A stretch of DNA of 7,744 nucleotides from Candidatus Kapaibacterium sp. (GCA_027858275.1 JAQIDA010000324.1:1-7744); one strand, 5' to 3'. Counted from the stretch's first letter, positions 1-6,447 are shown. Numbers and translations: made by a program. Notes: generated by a model from the sequence alone, not told the origin.

Positions 1-192
1 GATTATAATGGATATATATTCATCATCTATCGAATTATTTAAAATAAGATTTATTCTATCCATCGCATCAATAACTGAATCAATAGCACTCTCAAAAGAA
101 AGGATATTTCTTTCTATAGGATTTCTAACTTTTTGGCATGAAATTGTGCCAACTAAAAGCACAAAAAGCAACACTAATATTTTATTTCCCAT
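1..192 (-). CDS. Putative lipoprotein, candidate immunity protein of Rhs tip A (partial, 3' end outside window)
   Basis: The visible 64 residues begin MGNKILVLLFVLLVGTISC and then QKVRNP. This is a short basic n-region, a hydrophobic core and a Cys at residue 19 preceded by T-I-S, a slightly loose lipobox, so export and lipid anchoring are likely. The mature part (acidic, with FESAIDSVIDAMDRINLIL) looks helical; I do not recognise a family. The start is well supported: AAGAGGA (complement of 197-203) lies 4 bases before the ATG. The gene overlaps the 3' end of the Rhs module at 182-1198 by 11 bases in another frame, so translation may be coupled to it. A small gene directly after an Rhs toxin tip is the usual place of an immunity gene, which is my inference for its role. 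A lipoprotein would imply protection outside the cytoplasm. It could also be an unrelated lipoprotein. Confidence 0.65.
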   Translation of the reverse strand, partial: MGNKILVLLFVLLVGTISCQKVRNPIERNILSFESAIDSVIDAMDRINLILNNSIDDEYISIII

Positions 193-1198
193 AATATCCT
201 CTTAATATCATTTCTGTATCAATACCATTGTCAAAAAGACCATACCAATTTGATCCATCTAATACAGACCCTGTGAGTATTCCATATAAACCGGCTCCTT
301 GAACAGCGTTTACTTCCAATATTCCCATAGATCTTGCCGCAACACCATAAAAATAGTTCCCAAAATCAGCGGGAGTAAAAAACTCCCCGTTTACAAAACC
401 ACCGCCATTTTTTGTGAAAACACTTCCCATAAAAGCTTTAGGATTCATAAATTCTGTTCCCGCACCTTTCCACTGCAAAGTGCCAAAATAGATTAATTTA
501 TCATCATAAGAGAAAAACGAACCTCCCAAAAATTCTTCCAGAGTTTCACCTATTGTGCTAAAATATATTTCCATTACTGAAACTCGTATATTGAATTCGT
601 CCGTTAAATCTACTTTGTTTTCCACTTTCTTTTTATTACTATCACCTAAAGCCTTATAATCAATATTACTATAATCAAAGGTCTTCTTATCTCCGCTTTT
701 CTTTTTCTTCCCGCCGGCATCAGTTCCCTTGCCGTCATCGCCGGTGCGAGCTGTTTTACTTCCGACTGACGAAAACAAACTTCCGATCGCATTTCCGATT
801 GAAGAGAAAAATGAGCCGACACTGCCGGAACCGCCAAAGTTTTTCATAGGGTCATAATTAAAATCCACAGCAAGCATTGACGGTCCTATGCCGTGCATAT
901 AAGCCCATGATTCCGTCAAAAATCCTTTGCTGTGTTCATATGCCTCTATATTCAGTGCTAAGTTGTCTTCAGCAGCTTCTGCTGAGAAAATATATGCCAA
1001 ACTCATCAACTTATTCCCTTTCTCATCCACAGGCGCAAGCCCGCTGGGATCTTTCCAATTCACCGGAGAATTAAAAGCATAATTATAAGCGCCTTGATTC
1101 CTGAAAGCCTCAAAGAGGGGATCTACTGATAAGAATCGTCCTAATACAGGATCATATTGTCTTGCTCCCATGTGTAGGGTTCTAATAAACTTTGCCAA
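182..1198 (-). CDS. Orphan Rhs C-terminal module with type-44-like toxin tip (tip A)
   Basis: The 338-residue ORF opens with TTG and 8 residues of no clear homology. Residues 9-64 (HMGARQYDPVLGRF to DPSGLAPVDEKGNKL) are the end of the Rhs core, which normally sits at the C-terminus of a protein of over 1000 residues. Residues 65-120 are variable, about 122-172 is a Gly/Ser then Lys-rich linker, and the last 110 or so form a compact domain with DFGNYFYG (278-285), a following AxxxG segment, AGLYG and a terminal DTEMILRGYYGK. The DFGNxxYG...AG...D..MI..GY pattern resembles polymorphic toxin type 44 (Ntox44); this is from memory, not a search. The Rhs shell and YD repeats are missing, and the start lacks a convincing ribosome site and lies 6 bases after the preceding stop. 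It is probably an orphan cassette, silent or expressed by coupling, that can serve as donor to a full Rhs gene. The overlapping lipoprotein gene downstream is the likely immunity gene. Confidence 0.75.
   Translation of the reverse strand: MAKFIRTLHMGARQYDPVLGRFLSVDPLFEAFRNQGAYNYAFNSPVNWKDPSGLAPVDEKGNKLMSLAYIFSAEAAEDNLALNIEAYEHSKGFLTESWAYMHGIGPSMLAVDFNYDPMKNFGGSGSVGSFFSSIGNAIGSLFSSVGSKTARTGDDGKGTDAGGKKKKSGDKKTFDYSNIDYKALGDSNKKKVENKVDLTDEFNIRVSVMEIYFSTIGETLEEFLGGSFFSYDDKLIYFGTLQWKGAGTEFMNPKAFMGSVFTKNGGGFVNGEFFTPADFGNYFYGVAARSMGILEVNAVQGAGLYGILTGSVLDGSNWYGLFDNGIDTEMILRGYYGK
1007..1174 (-). repeat. Rhs core homology segment, copy A
   Basis: This 168-base segment aligns without gaps to 2371-2538, with about 24 mismatches counted by eye (roughly 86% identity). 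Both encode 56 residues in frame, and only three differ (L/F, N/D, A/V). Similarity stops sharply on both sides: just before the CACATG that encodes HM, and just after KGNKL. It marks the recombination arm of the orphan toxin cassette. Confidence 0.9.
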
Positions 1199-1204
1199 AC
1201 CAAC

Positions 1205-1570
1205 TCAATCTAAAAACCAACCTAACAGAGAATTATCAAACAGTACAACCGTATAAAGATAAAAAACATACGCTAAAGTATTTCTTATCATGTATTTGTA
1301 ATAGTCTTTGAAATATTCAAAGTCACGTTTTATTAATCTAATTAGCAGATTTATGATATATAGAGCTACACTAAGAAATAGAACAAACAATAACCCAACC
1401 ATTAATTTTTGATTATTTCCCATCCCAATTTGTTTGACGTCATTTATTTTCAACCATGGTTCAGACCCTATCTCAATATACACTACTAAAATATTAATCC
1501 AATAATAAAATGTTGTAAATAAAGGTATTATCCAAAAGTATCTCTCTATTAAATAATTTATCCTTTTCAT
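1205..1570 (-). CDS. Small three-helix membrane protein, candidate immunity protein of Rhs tip B
   Basis: This is a 121-residue protein with three hydrophobic stretches, about residues 11-32, 56-78 and 98-119. They are separated by a short polar loop (33-55) and a basic/aromatic loop (80-97, KRDFEYFKDYYKYMIR). No known family is recognised. The ATG start is preceded by GGAG (complement of 1577-1580) at a 6-base spacing. The gene begins 26 bases after the stop of the Rhs end carrying tip B and stops 6 bases before the orphan module. That is the usual immunity position between a main toxin and an orphan cassette. If it is the immunity protein, an integral membrane protein suggests that tip B acts at or across the inner membrane; this is inference. 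The gene is very AT-rich (17-22% GC in two 60-base lines counted, 1261-1320 and 1501-1560), as is common for horizontally moved immunity genes. Confidence 0.65.
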   Translation of the reverse strand: MKRINYLIERYFWIIPLFTTFYYWINILVVYIEIGSEPWLKINDVKQIGMGNNQKLMVGLLFVLFLSVALYIINLLIRLIKRDFEYFKDYYKYMIRNTLAYVFYLYTVVLFDNSLLGWFLD

Positions 1571-1596
1571 ATATTACTCCAATATTTGTTATAATC

Positions 1597-2811
1597 CTAA
1601 TCTTTATAATTATATATGCGTTCTAATTTAGAATATTTTATCCATAGAATTCTAAATTTTACTGTGCTTTTATCATTTCTAAAATCAAGTCCTTGCCAAC
1701 CTGGTGAATAGTGAAGAAACGAAACTGAATTAGTGATCCAACCTATATCTCCGCCTTTAACTAATACTTTGTCTCCTTTATAAATAAGAGTAGCTCCATC
1801 AGTTACTTTAAAAACACCATCTCTTGACGCAAATCCATCAATTTCGTCGTCGTGTTTTTCGCCTGCCTTAACTATTGCTGCATCGTCACCTTCTTCTGAT
1901 AACACCCAAATATCTTCATCTGAATCATTCCATATTGCAGGTTCATCAGATGATCCCAAAAGCCCATCAAACCAACCTCTAATTGTTCCTAAAAGATGTT
2001 CAATAACCGGTAAATCCTCTTCACTTTTTTCTTCTAAAAGGGTTTCAGAGTTGTCATAATCATAATCCTCAAGTTCTTTCCCAACCAAATCATCTGGATC
2101 GGTCTCCTCATCATCGTCATTGCTATTCCCACCTGACGAGCTGACACCACCCGATGAACCACCACTTCCTCCTGCATCTCCCAAACGTGATCCTTCGCCG
2201 TAGGTTGCCCAAGGATCTAAATAGTCTTCAAAGATAAAATCCGGTAAGCTTAGATTTAAAAATTTAAATGCCAAAAATGGATCTCTGATCATCTCTGCTG
2301 TTAAATCTTCCTGCATATTTATATTATCTATCAGCATATTAGGATCAAAAGAAGGATTTGGGGCAACTAACAACTTATTCCCTTTCTCATCCACCGGTGC
2401 AAGCCCTGATGGGTCTTTCCAATTCACAGGAGAATTAAAAGCGTAATTATAAACACCCTGATCTCGGAAAGCCTCAAACAAAGGATCAACAGAAAAGAAC
2501 CGTCCTAAAACGGGATCATATTGTCTTGCTCCCATGTGAGTATAAGAACTCTCAAAATCATTTTCAGCATCTCGCCAACTCAGACGAGGAATCATTGTCG
2601 TAGAGTCATAGACTTCTCCGAACGGTTTGTAATCGAATGCTTGGAAAGATGTAGTGTTATCGCTCAAATCCAAACTAATAATAGCCCTTGTCGAGCCGAT
2701 ATGATGTTGAATACGATAATTCTTAAAGCCTTCCGAATTAAGCGAACTCATACGTCTTTCAATCGCTCCGCCCGCCGTCAGACACTTTCTTTGAGTGTCT
2801 GACATCTTCAC
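1597..2811 (-). CDS. Truncated Rhs protein, C-terminal core plus unassigned toxin tip (tip B)
   Basis: This is a 404-residue ORF opening with GTG (an ATG lies two codons on), neither with a good ribosome site. Residues about 30-75 (RIQHHIGSTRAIISLD, then FDYKPFGEVYD) match the last part of the Rhs/YD core, and 92-147 are the HMGARQYD...DPSGLAPVDEKGNKL terminus. The tip follows: 148-206 unassigned; about 207-265 a Gly/Ser stretch turning very acidic (NDDDEETDPDD); and about 285-404 a beta-looking domain (IWNDSDEDIWVLSEEG, KVTDGATLIYKGDKVLVKGG, FLHYSPGWQGLDFR) with a basic end. I recognise no named toxin domain. A full Rhs protein needs over 1000 residues of YD repeats; these are absent because the ORF starts 4 bases after the CoA-binding gene's stop. 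Its first 10 or so residues are encoded by a hairpin and are probably not genuine Rhs sequence. It is best read as a 5'-deleted Rhs remnant. The small membrane protein gene downstream is the candidate immunity gene. Confidence 0.75.
   Translation of the reverse strand: MKMSDTQRKCLTAGGAIERRMSSLNSEGFKNYRIQHHIGSTRAIISLDLSDNTTSFQAFDYKPFGEVYDSTTMIPRLSWRDAENDFESSYTHMGARQYDPVLGRFFSVDPLFEAFRDQGVYNYAFNSPVNWKDPSGLAPVDEKGNKLLVAPNPSFDPNMLIDNINMQEDLTAEMIRDPFLAFKFLNLSLPDFIFEDYLDPWATYGEGSRLGDAGGSGGSSGGVSSSGGNSNDDDEETDPDDLVGKELEDYDYDNSETLLEEKSEEDLPVIEHLLGTIRGWFDGLLGSSDEPAIWNDSDEDIWVLSEEGDDAAIVKAGEKHDDEIDGFASRDGVFKVTDGATLIYKGDKVLVKGGDIGWITNSVSFLHYSPGWQGLDFRNDKSTVKFRILWIKYSKLERIYNYKD
2371..2538 (-). repeat. 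Rhs core homology segment, copy B
   Basis: This is the partner of 1007-1174, of equal length (168 bases) and in frame, encoding residues 92-147 of the truncated Rhs protein. Unlike copy A, it is preceded by further genuine Rhs core sequence, so it is the resident copy and A the cassette copy. Most differences are synonymous, including AGC versus TCA for the serine of DPSGL. Confidence 0.9.
2777..2803. repeat. Perfect 10-bp inverted repeat (hairpin) at the CoA-binding/Rhs junction
   Basis: GTCAGACACT (2777-2786) and AGTGTCTGAC (2794-2803) are perfect reverse complements around a 7-base loop. On the minus strand the hairpin begins 12 bases after the CoA-binding gene's stop. It is followed by GC-rich sequence (GGCGGGCGG) rather than a T-run, so it is not a standard intrinsic terminator. 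It overlaps the first codons of the Rhs remnant ORF. It may be a REP-like or other dispersed repeat, or an mRNA 3'-end structure. Confidence 0.75.
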
Positions 2812-2815
2812 GAAA

Positions 2816-3190
2816 TTAAAACTGACCCGTACCCAAAAGCACTAATGTGCAAGCCTGTTCATAAGGAATTCCGGCTTTTTTCAGAGCTGCGCCGAGGAGT
2901 TCGGATTCTGTTCCGGGATTCATTATCACACGACCGGGATTCAATTTAACAATACTTTCAATCATTGGTTCGATACGAGCCGGTCCGACGTATAGAGTTA
3001 AAGTATCGATTTTTTTATCTATCGCTTCCAAGTTTGGAAGCACTGTAAATCCGTCCACTTCCTTCAAAGTCGGGTGAATCGGAATAACGGGATAGCCGTT
3101 TTCGGTTAATTTAGTCAAAGCTTTGTGAGCGTAACGTTCGGGTTTGTTGCTGGCGCCGAGCAGAGCGACAAGGTGATCAGGGTGTGTCAT
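2816..3190 (-). CDS. CoA-binding protein, YccU-like
   Basis: This is a 124-residue single-domain Rossmann protein of the CoA_binding_2 (YccU-like) family, close to the usual family length of about 120-145. The N-terminal strand and nucleotide loop read VALLGASNKPERY (8-20). A second strand YPVIPIHP (33-40), the VGP turn (68-70), IMNPGTES (89-96) and the terminal ACTLVLLGTGQF (113-124, with Cys 114) follow the family pattern. It is expected to be a cytoplasmic monodomain CoA binder like the N-terminal part of succinyl-CoA synthetase alpha; its physiological role is not known to me. The ATG has only a weak upstream GAAAG. It is transcribed away from the secreted-protein genes. The downstream Rhs remnant begins 4 bases after its stop, which marks this gene end as an insertion or deletion boundary. 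It looks intact and is probably the conserved chromosomal flank of the Rhs island. Confidence 0.88.
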   Translation of the reverse strand: MTHPDHLVALLGASNKPERYAHKALTKLTENGYPVIPIHPTLKEVDGFTVLPNLEAIDKKIDTLTLYVGPARIEPMIESIVKLNPGRVIMNPGTESELLGAALKKAGIPYEQACTLVLLGTGQF

Positions 3191-3465
3191 GGCATACTTT
3201 CATGTTTATTAAAACTAATTTATTAATAATCGATTCATTATGTTAGAGACTGAATTGATTCAATATTTATTTTAGAAATTTGAGCGGGATATTTTGAAAT
3301 TCAAAAAAAAAGCTTATATTACGAACAATATGATTGCTGAAAATCTCCGGACTTTTTCCGGTATTAATGAATTGAAAAATCGTAATTTTACTCCCTAAAA
3401 GGAAAGGATAGATATAAGATAATTTCTACAGCATGATTTTAGCTGTAATTTTGAGGAAACTCGTG
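3191..3465. promoter_or_regulatory. Divergent intergenic region with weak promoter candidates
   Basis: This AT-rich gap of about 275 bases separates the minus-strand CoA-binding gene from the plus-strand secreted-protein genes, so it should carry both promoters. On the plus strand, TTGAAA (3294-3299) and TATATT (3315-3320) are 15 bases apart, flanking an A-tract. On the minus strand, TTGAAT (complement of 3258-3263) and CATAAT (complement of 3237-3242) are also 15 bases apart and overlap a small dyad, TGAATTGATTCA. Both spacers are short for sigma-70, so these are only candidates. A short CCGGA/TCCGG dyad lies at 3347-3361. No RNA gene or ORF of substance was seen. Confidence 0.3.
3453..3457 (+). 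promoter_or_regulatory. Ribosome binding site deciding the start of the CotH/lamin-tail gene
   Basis: GAGGA lies 8 bases before the ATG at 3466. The upstream in-frame ATG at 3433 has no comparable site and would add 11 residues in front of the signal peptide. The site therefore favours 3466. Confidence 0.6.
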
Positions 3466-6447
3466 ATGAATTTCAAGGCTTTCGCGCTTATCATATTATT
3501 CCTGAGTAATATGCCGCTTCTCCGAGCGAACATTGTTATATCGGAATTTTCCGCTTCTTCCTCCGAAGTCGTTTTCGATAATGACTTTGATTCTCCCGAT
3601 TGGATCGAGCTTTTCAATACTTCCGATACCGATTTAAATATCCATAACTACAGAATATCTGACCACTTTGATTATAACAAAGCCTTTGTTTTGCCTGATA
3701 CTGTTATTAAAGCTCAATCTTCGATTATTATATATGCTTCCTCCAAGACAGCTATGGACACAAGTTTCGTCATAAATTCCGCCAATAATAATTACGCCGA
3801 TGATCCGAAGGGTACTCGATATTTTAGATATATTCCTGTTCAGGGAGATTTTGATATTGAACTCTGTGTTCGAGGTATGAAAGACGATGCTCATAAATCC
3901 TACGCGGGGCTTTTGCTCACTGATGATCCTGTTAAAGGCGAAAGTATTTCACTGATAAAATACGGCGACAAGTACGGCTATTGCGAATATAACAAAATCA
4001 ATAATGATGAGTGTATTGAAACAAAAAGAACGGAACTTCCGATTCCCTTGCCTGATTTTCATTTGCGAATGAAGAAGGCCGGAAATACAGTCAATATGTA
4101 TTATGCCGAGGGCGGCAGCCTTTGGACGGAGTTCGCGACTTCGGATATACAAAGTTCGGCAGATGTAATGTATGTAGGCATCTCTGTGGCGGCTAATAAT
4201 TATGACAAATCAGCGAGTTTTATTTTTAAAAACTTCAAACTCAATTCCGAGAATATAGATCTAAGCCAATTGAAAATCAACTATGCCTCAGACGATTTAG
4301 AAAATAAATTCTTTACATCAGATGAAATCCACTGTGATTTCAAATTGTCCGCGGCAGGCGAAAGCATCTATCTCTGGGACGATCAATCAGAACTGACAGA
4401 CAGCGTTCAATTCGGCAAACAACGTTCTGATATTTCTTACGGTCGCTTCCCCGAGACCTCTGATAATTGGATGTATATGACACCTCCGACAGCGGGAGAG
4501 CTGAACAATCAGGGGTACAAAGGATTCGTTCCCGCACCTGCATTCTCACTTGCGGCAGGATTTTATAATTCATCCGTCGCAATCAATATAAATACCGGAG
4601 ATAATGATTCAGAAATTAGGTATACAATCGACGGCTCAGAGCCAAACGGGAATTCAATAATTTATAATGATGAAACATTCCGATCTGATACAAATATCGT
4701 CATCAGAGCTCGCGCCTATAAAACCGGTCTGCTTCCCAGTCGGGAAATTTCTAACAGTTACATAATTGACGAGAGGAGCGAACTCCCGATTTTCTCAATC
4801 TCAGTTAATCCGGATAATCTGTGGAATGAGGAGACAGGTATATTTATGCCGCAGAATCTCAATTTTAAACGAGAAATTCCGGCTCATATTGATTATTGGG
4901 AGAATAAAAATTCTGAACTTATCATATCAAAAAATTTAGGGATTAAACTCAGCGGACAAGTTTCTTTGATATTCCCTCAGAAATCATTGCGATTATTATG
5001 CAAATCAAAGTACTCGTCCGGAGAATTCGAACATGATTTTTTCGGTCAATCCGGCTATGACAAATACGATCAGCTCTTGTTGCGCAACGGCGGAAATGAT
5101 TGGGAGTTCGCTTTTATTCGTGATTCGTACGTCGGCGAATTGATCAGAAGAATTCCGTCTTTGGATGTACCCGAATACCGTCCGAGTATCGCATATCTAA
5201 ACGGCAAATATCAAGGAATATACCAGTTGAAAGAGCGCATGAACGAGGATTGGCTCGCCCGTCGATATGATATTTCCCCGGAATCTATTAACCTTATGGC
5301 AGAAAAAACTCGGTTAGTTTCAGGTTGCGCCGCGCCGTTCGCAGAAGTATTCGGCAGAATAGTAAACGCTGACTTGGATGATCCTGCTGAACTTCAATAC
5401 ACTCGCGACCATATTGATTGGGATAATATAATTGACTACACCGCCTGCAACATTTTTTCATGTAATTATGATTGGCCGTGGAACAATGTTCGATATTGGA
5501 ATTCTGAGGAACTCGACGGCAAATGGCGATGGATTCCCCACGATTTGGATTGGACATTCGGAGAATACGGCAGCATGGCGAAAACAAACTCAATGAATGT
5601 AGTACTTCATCCTGATTCATCTGATTTTTCGCTGTTATTCCACAAATTGAGTCAGAACGAGGATTTTCGCAATAAATTCATCAATCGCACTGCTGATCTG
5701 ATGAACAGCCGATTTCAATATGACAGTTTGCTGAACAGTTTAAATATTATTGTCGCCGGCGTTGACAGCGAAATGGCTCGCGCTCAAAAGAAACATGGCA
5801 GTAATTATGAAAATTGGAATGAGGAAATTGATAAAATTCGATACTTTATTGTAGATCGTGCGGCGGAGGTTCGCAAGCATTATATCAAAAAATACGATTG
5901 CGGTGAGACTGCCTATATCAACATAAAAACAAACTATGACGGCGCTTGCGCAATAGAGATAAATTCTCTGCTCCTGAAAAATTTTCCGCGGCAAGCCGTA
6001 TATTTTACGGATGTGCCTGTAAGAATCAAAGTTCTGCCTCACGAAGGATATAAATTTATCAAATGGTCTGATACGACTTTGCCGGCTACGGCTGAAGTAA
6101 CAGTCAATTTGCCGAGAGTCTATGAGCTGACCGCGATTTTTGATAAAACTGACCTAATCGACAGCAATACAAATTATATGAAATTCGCGACTGTATCACC
6201 TAATCCGGTGTCTGATGATTGCCTCATTAAGTTTTACACGGAAGAAACTACTCGTATAAACATCAGTGTCTTCGATATGAGCGGGCGCAAAGTCGCATGT
6301 CCCGTGGAAGATAAGACATACGAGGAAGGTTCTCACATTGCGCTGTTCGACGCTCTTGCTTATTCACAGGGATCATATTTGTGTGTTTTAAGAAATGTAG
6401 AAACGGGTAAAGTGTTTAAGACTATAACTATTGCGATTAAAAGATGA
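3466..6447 (+). CDS. Secreted lamin-tail/CotH kinase-like protein with T9SS type A sorting domain
   Basis: This is 993 residues from ATG 3466, chosen for the GAGGA site and a clean signal peptide (cleavage near LLRA-N, residue 21); the ORF opens at ATG 3433. Order: lamin-tail first half (22-95, ISEF, SPDWIELFN, IIIYASSK); a nested concanavalin/DUF1349-like beta domain (about 126-259, FDIELCVRG, YAGLLL, FHLRMKKAGNTV, MYVGISV, FKNFKL); lamin-tail second half (about 285-352, IHCDFKLSAAGE, DISYGR, PPTAGELN); a chitobiase C-terminal-like domain (354-434, IRYTIDGSEPN); a CotH-kinase-like domain (about 440-808) with RNGGND (540-545), NGKYQGIY (579-586), NYDWPWNN (667-674) and HDLDW (692-696); a beta region ending YKFIKWSD and ELTAIFD (816-895); and a sorting domain (906-993) with SPNP, ISVFDMSGRKV and GSYLCVL. 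It should be exported by Sec, then across the outer membrane by T9SS. The candidate kinase residues are present, but substrate and activity are unknown. A tandem paralogue follows with a 4-base ATGA overlap or a 65-base gap. Confidence 0.9.
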   Translation: MNFKAFALIILFLSNMPLLRANIVISEFSASSSEVVFDNDFDSPDWIELFNTSDTDLNIHNYRISDHFDYNKAFVLPDTVIKAQSSIIIYASSKTAMDTSFVINSANNNYADDPKGTRYFRYIPVQGDFDIELCVRGMKDDAHKSYAGLLLTDDPVKGESISLIKYGDKYGYCEYNKINNDECIETKRTELPIPLPDFHLRMKKAGNTVNMYYAEGGSLWTEFATSDIQSSADVMYVGISVAANNYDKSASFIFKNFKLNSENIDLSQLKINYASDDLENKFFTSDEIHCDFKLSAAGESIYLWDDQSELTDSVQFGKQRSDISYGRFPETSDNWMYMTPPTAGELNNQGYKGFVPAPAFSLAAGFYNSSVAININTGDNDSEIRYTIDGSEPNGNSIIYNDETFRSDTNIVIRARAYKTGLLPSREISNSYIIDERSELPIFSISVNPDNLWNEETGIFMPQNLNFKREIPAHIDYWENKNSELIISKNLGIKLSGQVSLIFPQKSLRLLCKSKYSSGEFEHDFFGQSGYDKYDQLLLRNGGNDWEFAFIRDSYVGELIRRIPSLDVPEYRPSIAYLNGKYQGIYQLKERMNEDWLARRYDISPESINLMAEKTRLVSGCAAPFAEVFGRIVNADLDDPAELQYTRDHIDWDNIIDYTACNIFSCNYDWPWNNVRYWNSEELDGKWRWIPHDLDWTFGEYGSMAKTNSMNVVLHPDSSDFSLLFHKLSQNEDFRNKFINRTADLMNSRFQYDSLLNSLNIIVAGVDSEMARAQKKHGSNYENWNEEIDKIRYFIVDRAAEVRKHYIKKYDCGETAYINIKTNYDGACAIEINSLLLKNFPRQAVYFTDVPVRIKVLPHEGYKFIKWSDTTLPATAEVTVNLPRVYELTAIFDKTDLIDSNTNYMKFATVSPNPVSDDCLIKFYTEETTRINISVFDMSGRKVACPVEDKTYEEGSHIALFDALAYSQGSYLCVLRNVETGKVFKTITIAIKR

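Noticed and set aside
8..205. Plus-strand ORF of 65 codons
   Set aside because: It lies antisense to the lipoprotein gene, which has a signal peptide, lipobox-like Cys and ribosome site; the plus-strand product has no such support.
646..837. Minus-strand ORF of 63 codons inside tip A
   Set aside because: It is an out-of-frame shadow over the linker of the Rhs module; no ribosome site or recognisable protein features.
2521..2802. Plus-strand ORF of 93 codons over the Rhs core
   Set aside because: It is antisense to clearly conserved Rhs core sequence; its frame is a by-product of the coding strand.
2777..2803. Reading the hairpin as an intrinsic terminator of the CoA-binding gene
   Set aside because: No T-run follows the stem on the minus strand; the next bases are GC-rich. 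The plus strand has no gene to terminate here.
182..2811. The two Rhs ORFs as one gene broken by a frameshift
   Set aside because: Both carry the same core end followed by a different tip, and a membrane-protein gene with its own ribosome site lies between them; a frameshift cannot produce that duplication.
3347..3361. CCGGA/TCCGG dyad as an operator or riboswitch stem
   Set aside because: Five base pairs around a T-rich loop is too little, with no matching second site or known consensus.
5294..6042. Minus-strand ORFs opposite the CotH region (5294-5620 and 5740-6042)
   Set aside because: They are antisense to a domain with well-conserved motifs, and their Cys/Arg-rich or mixed products resemble no protein family.
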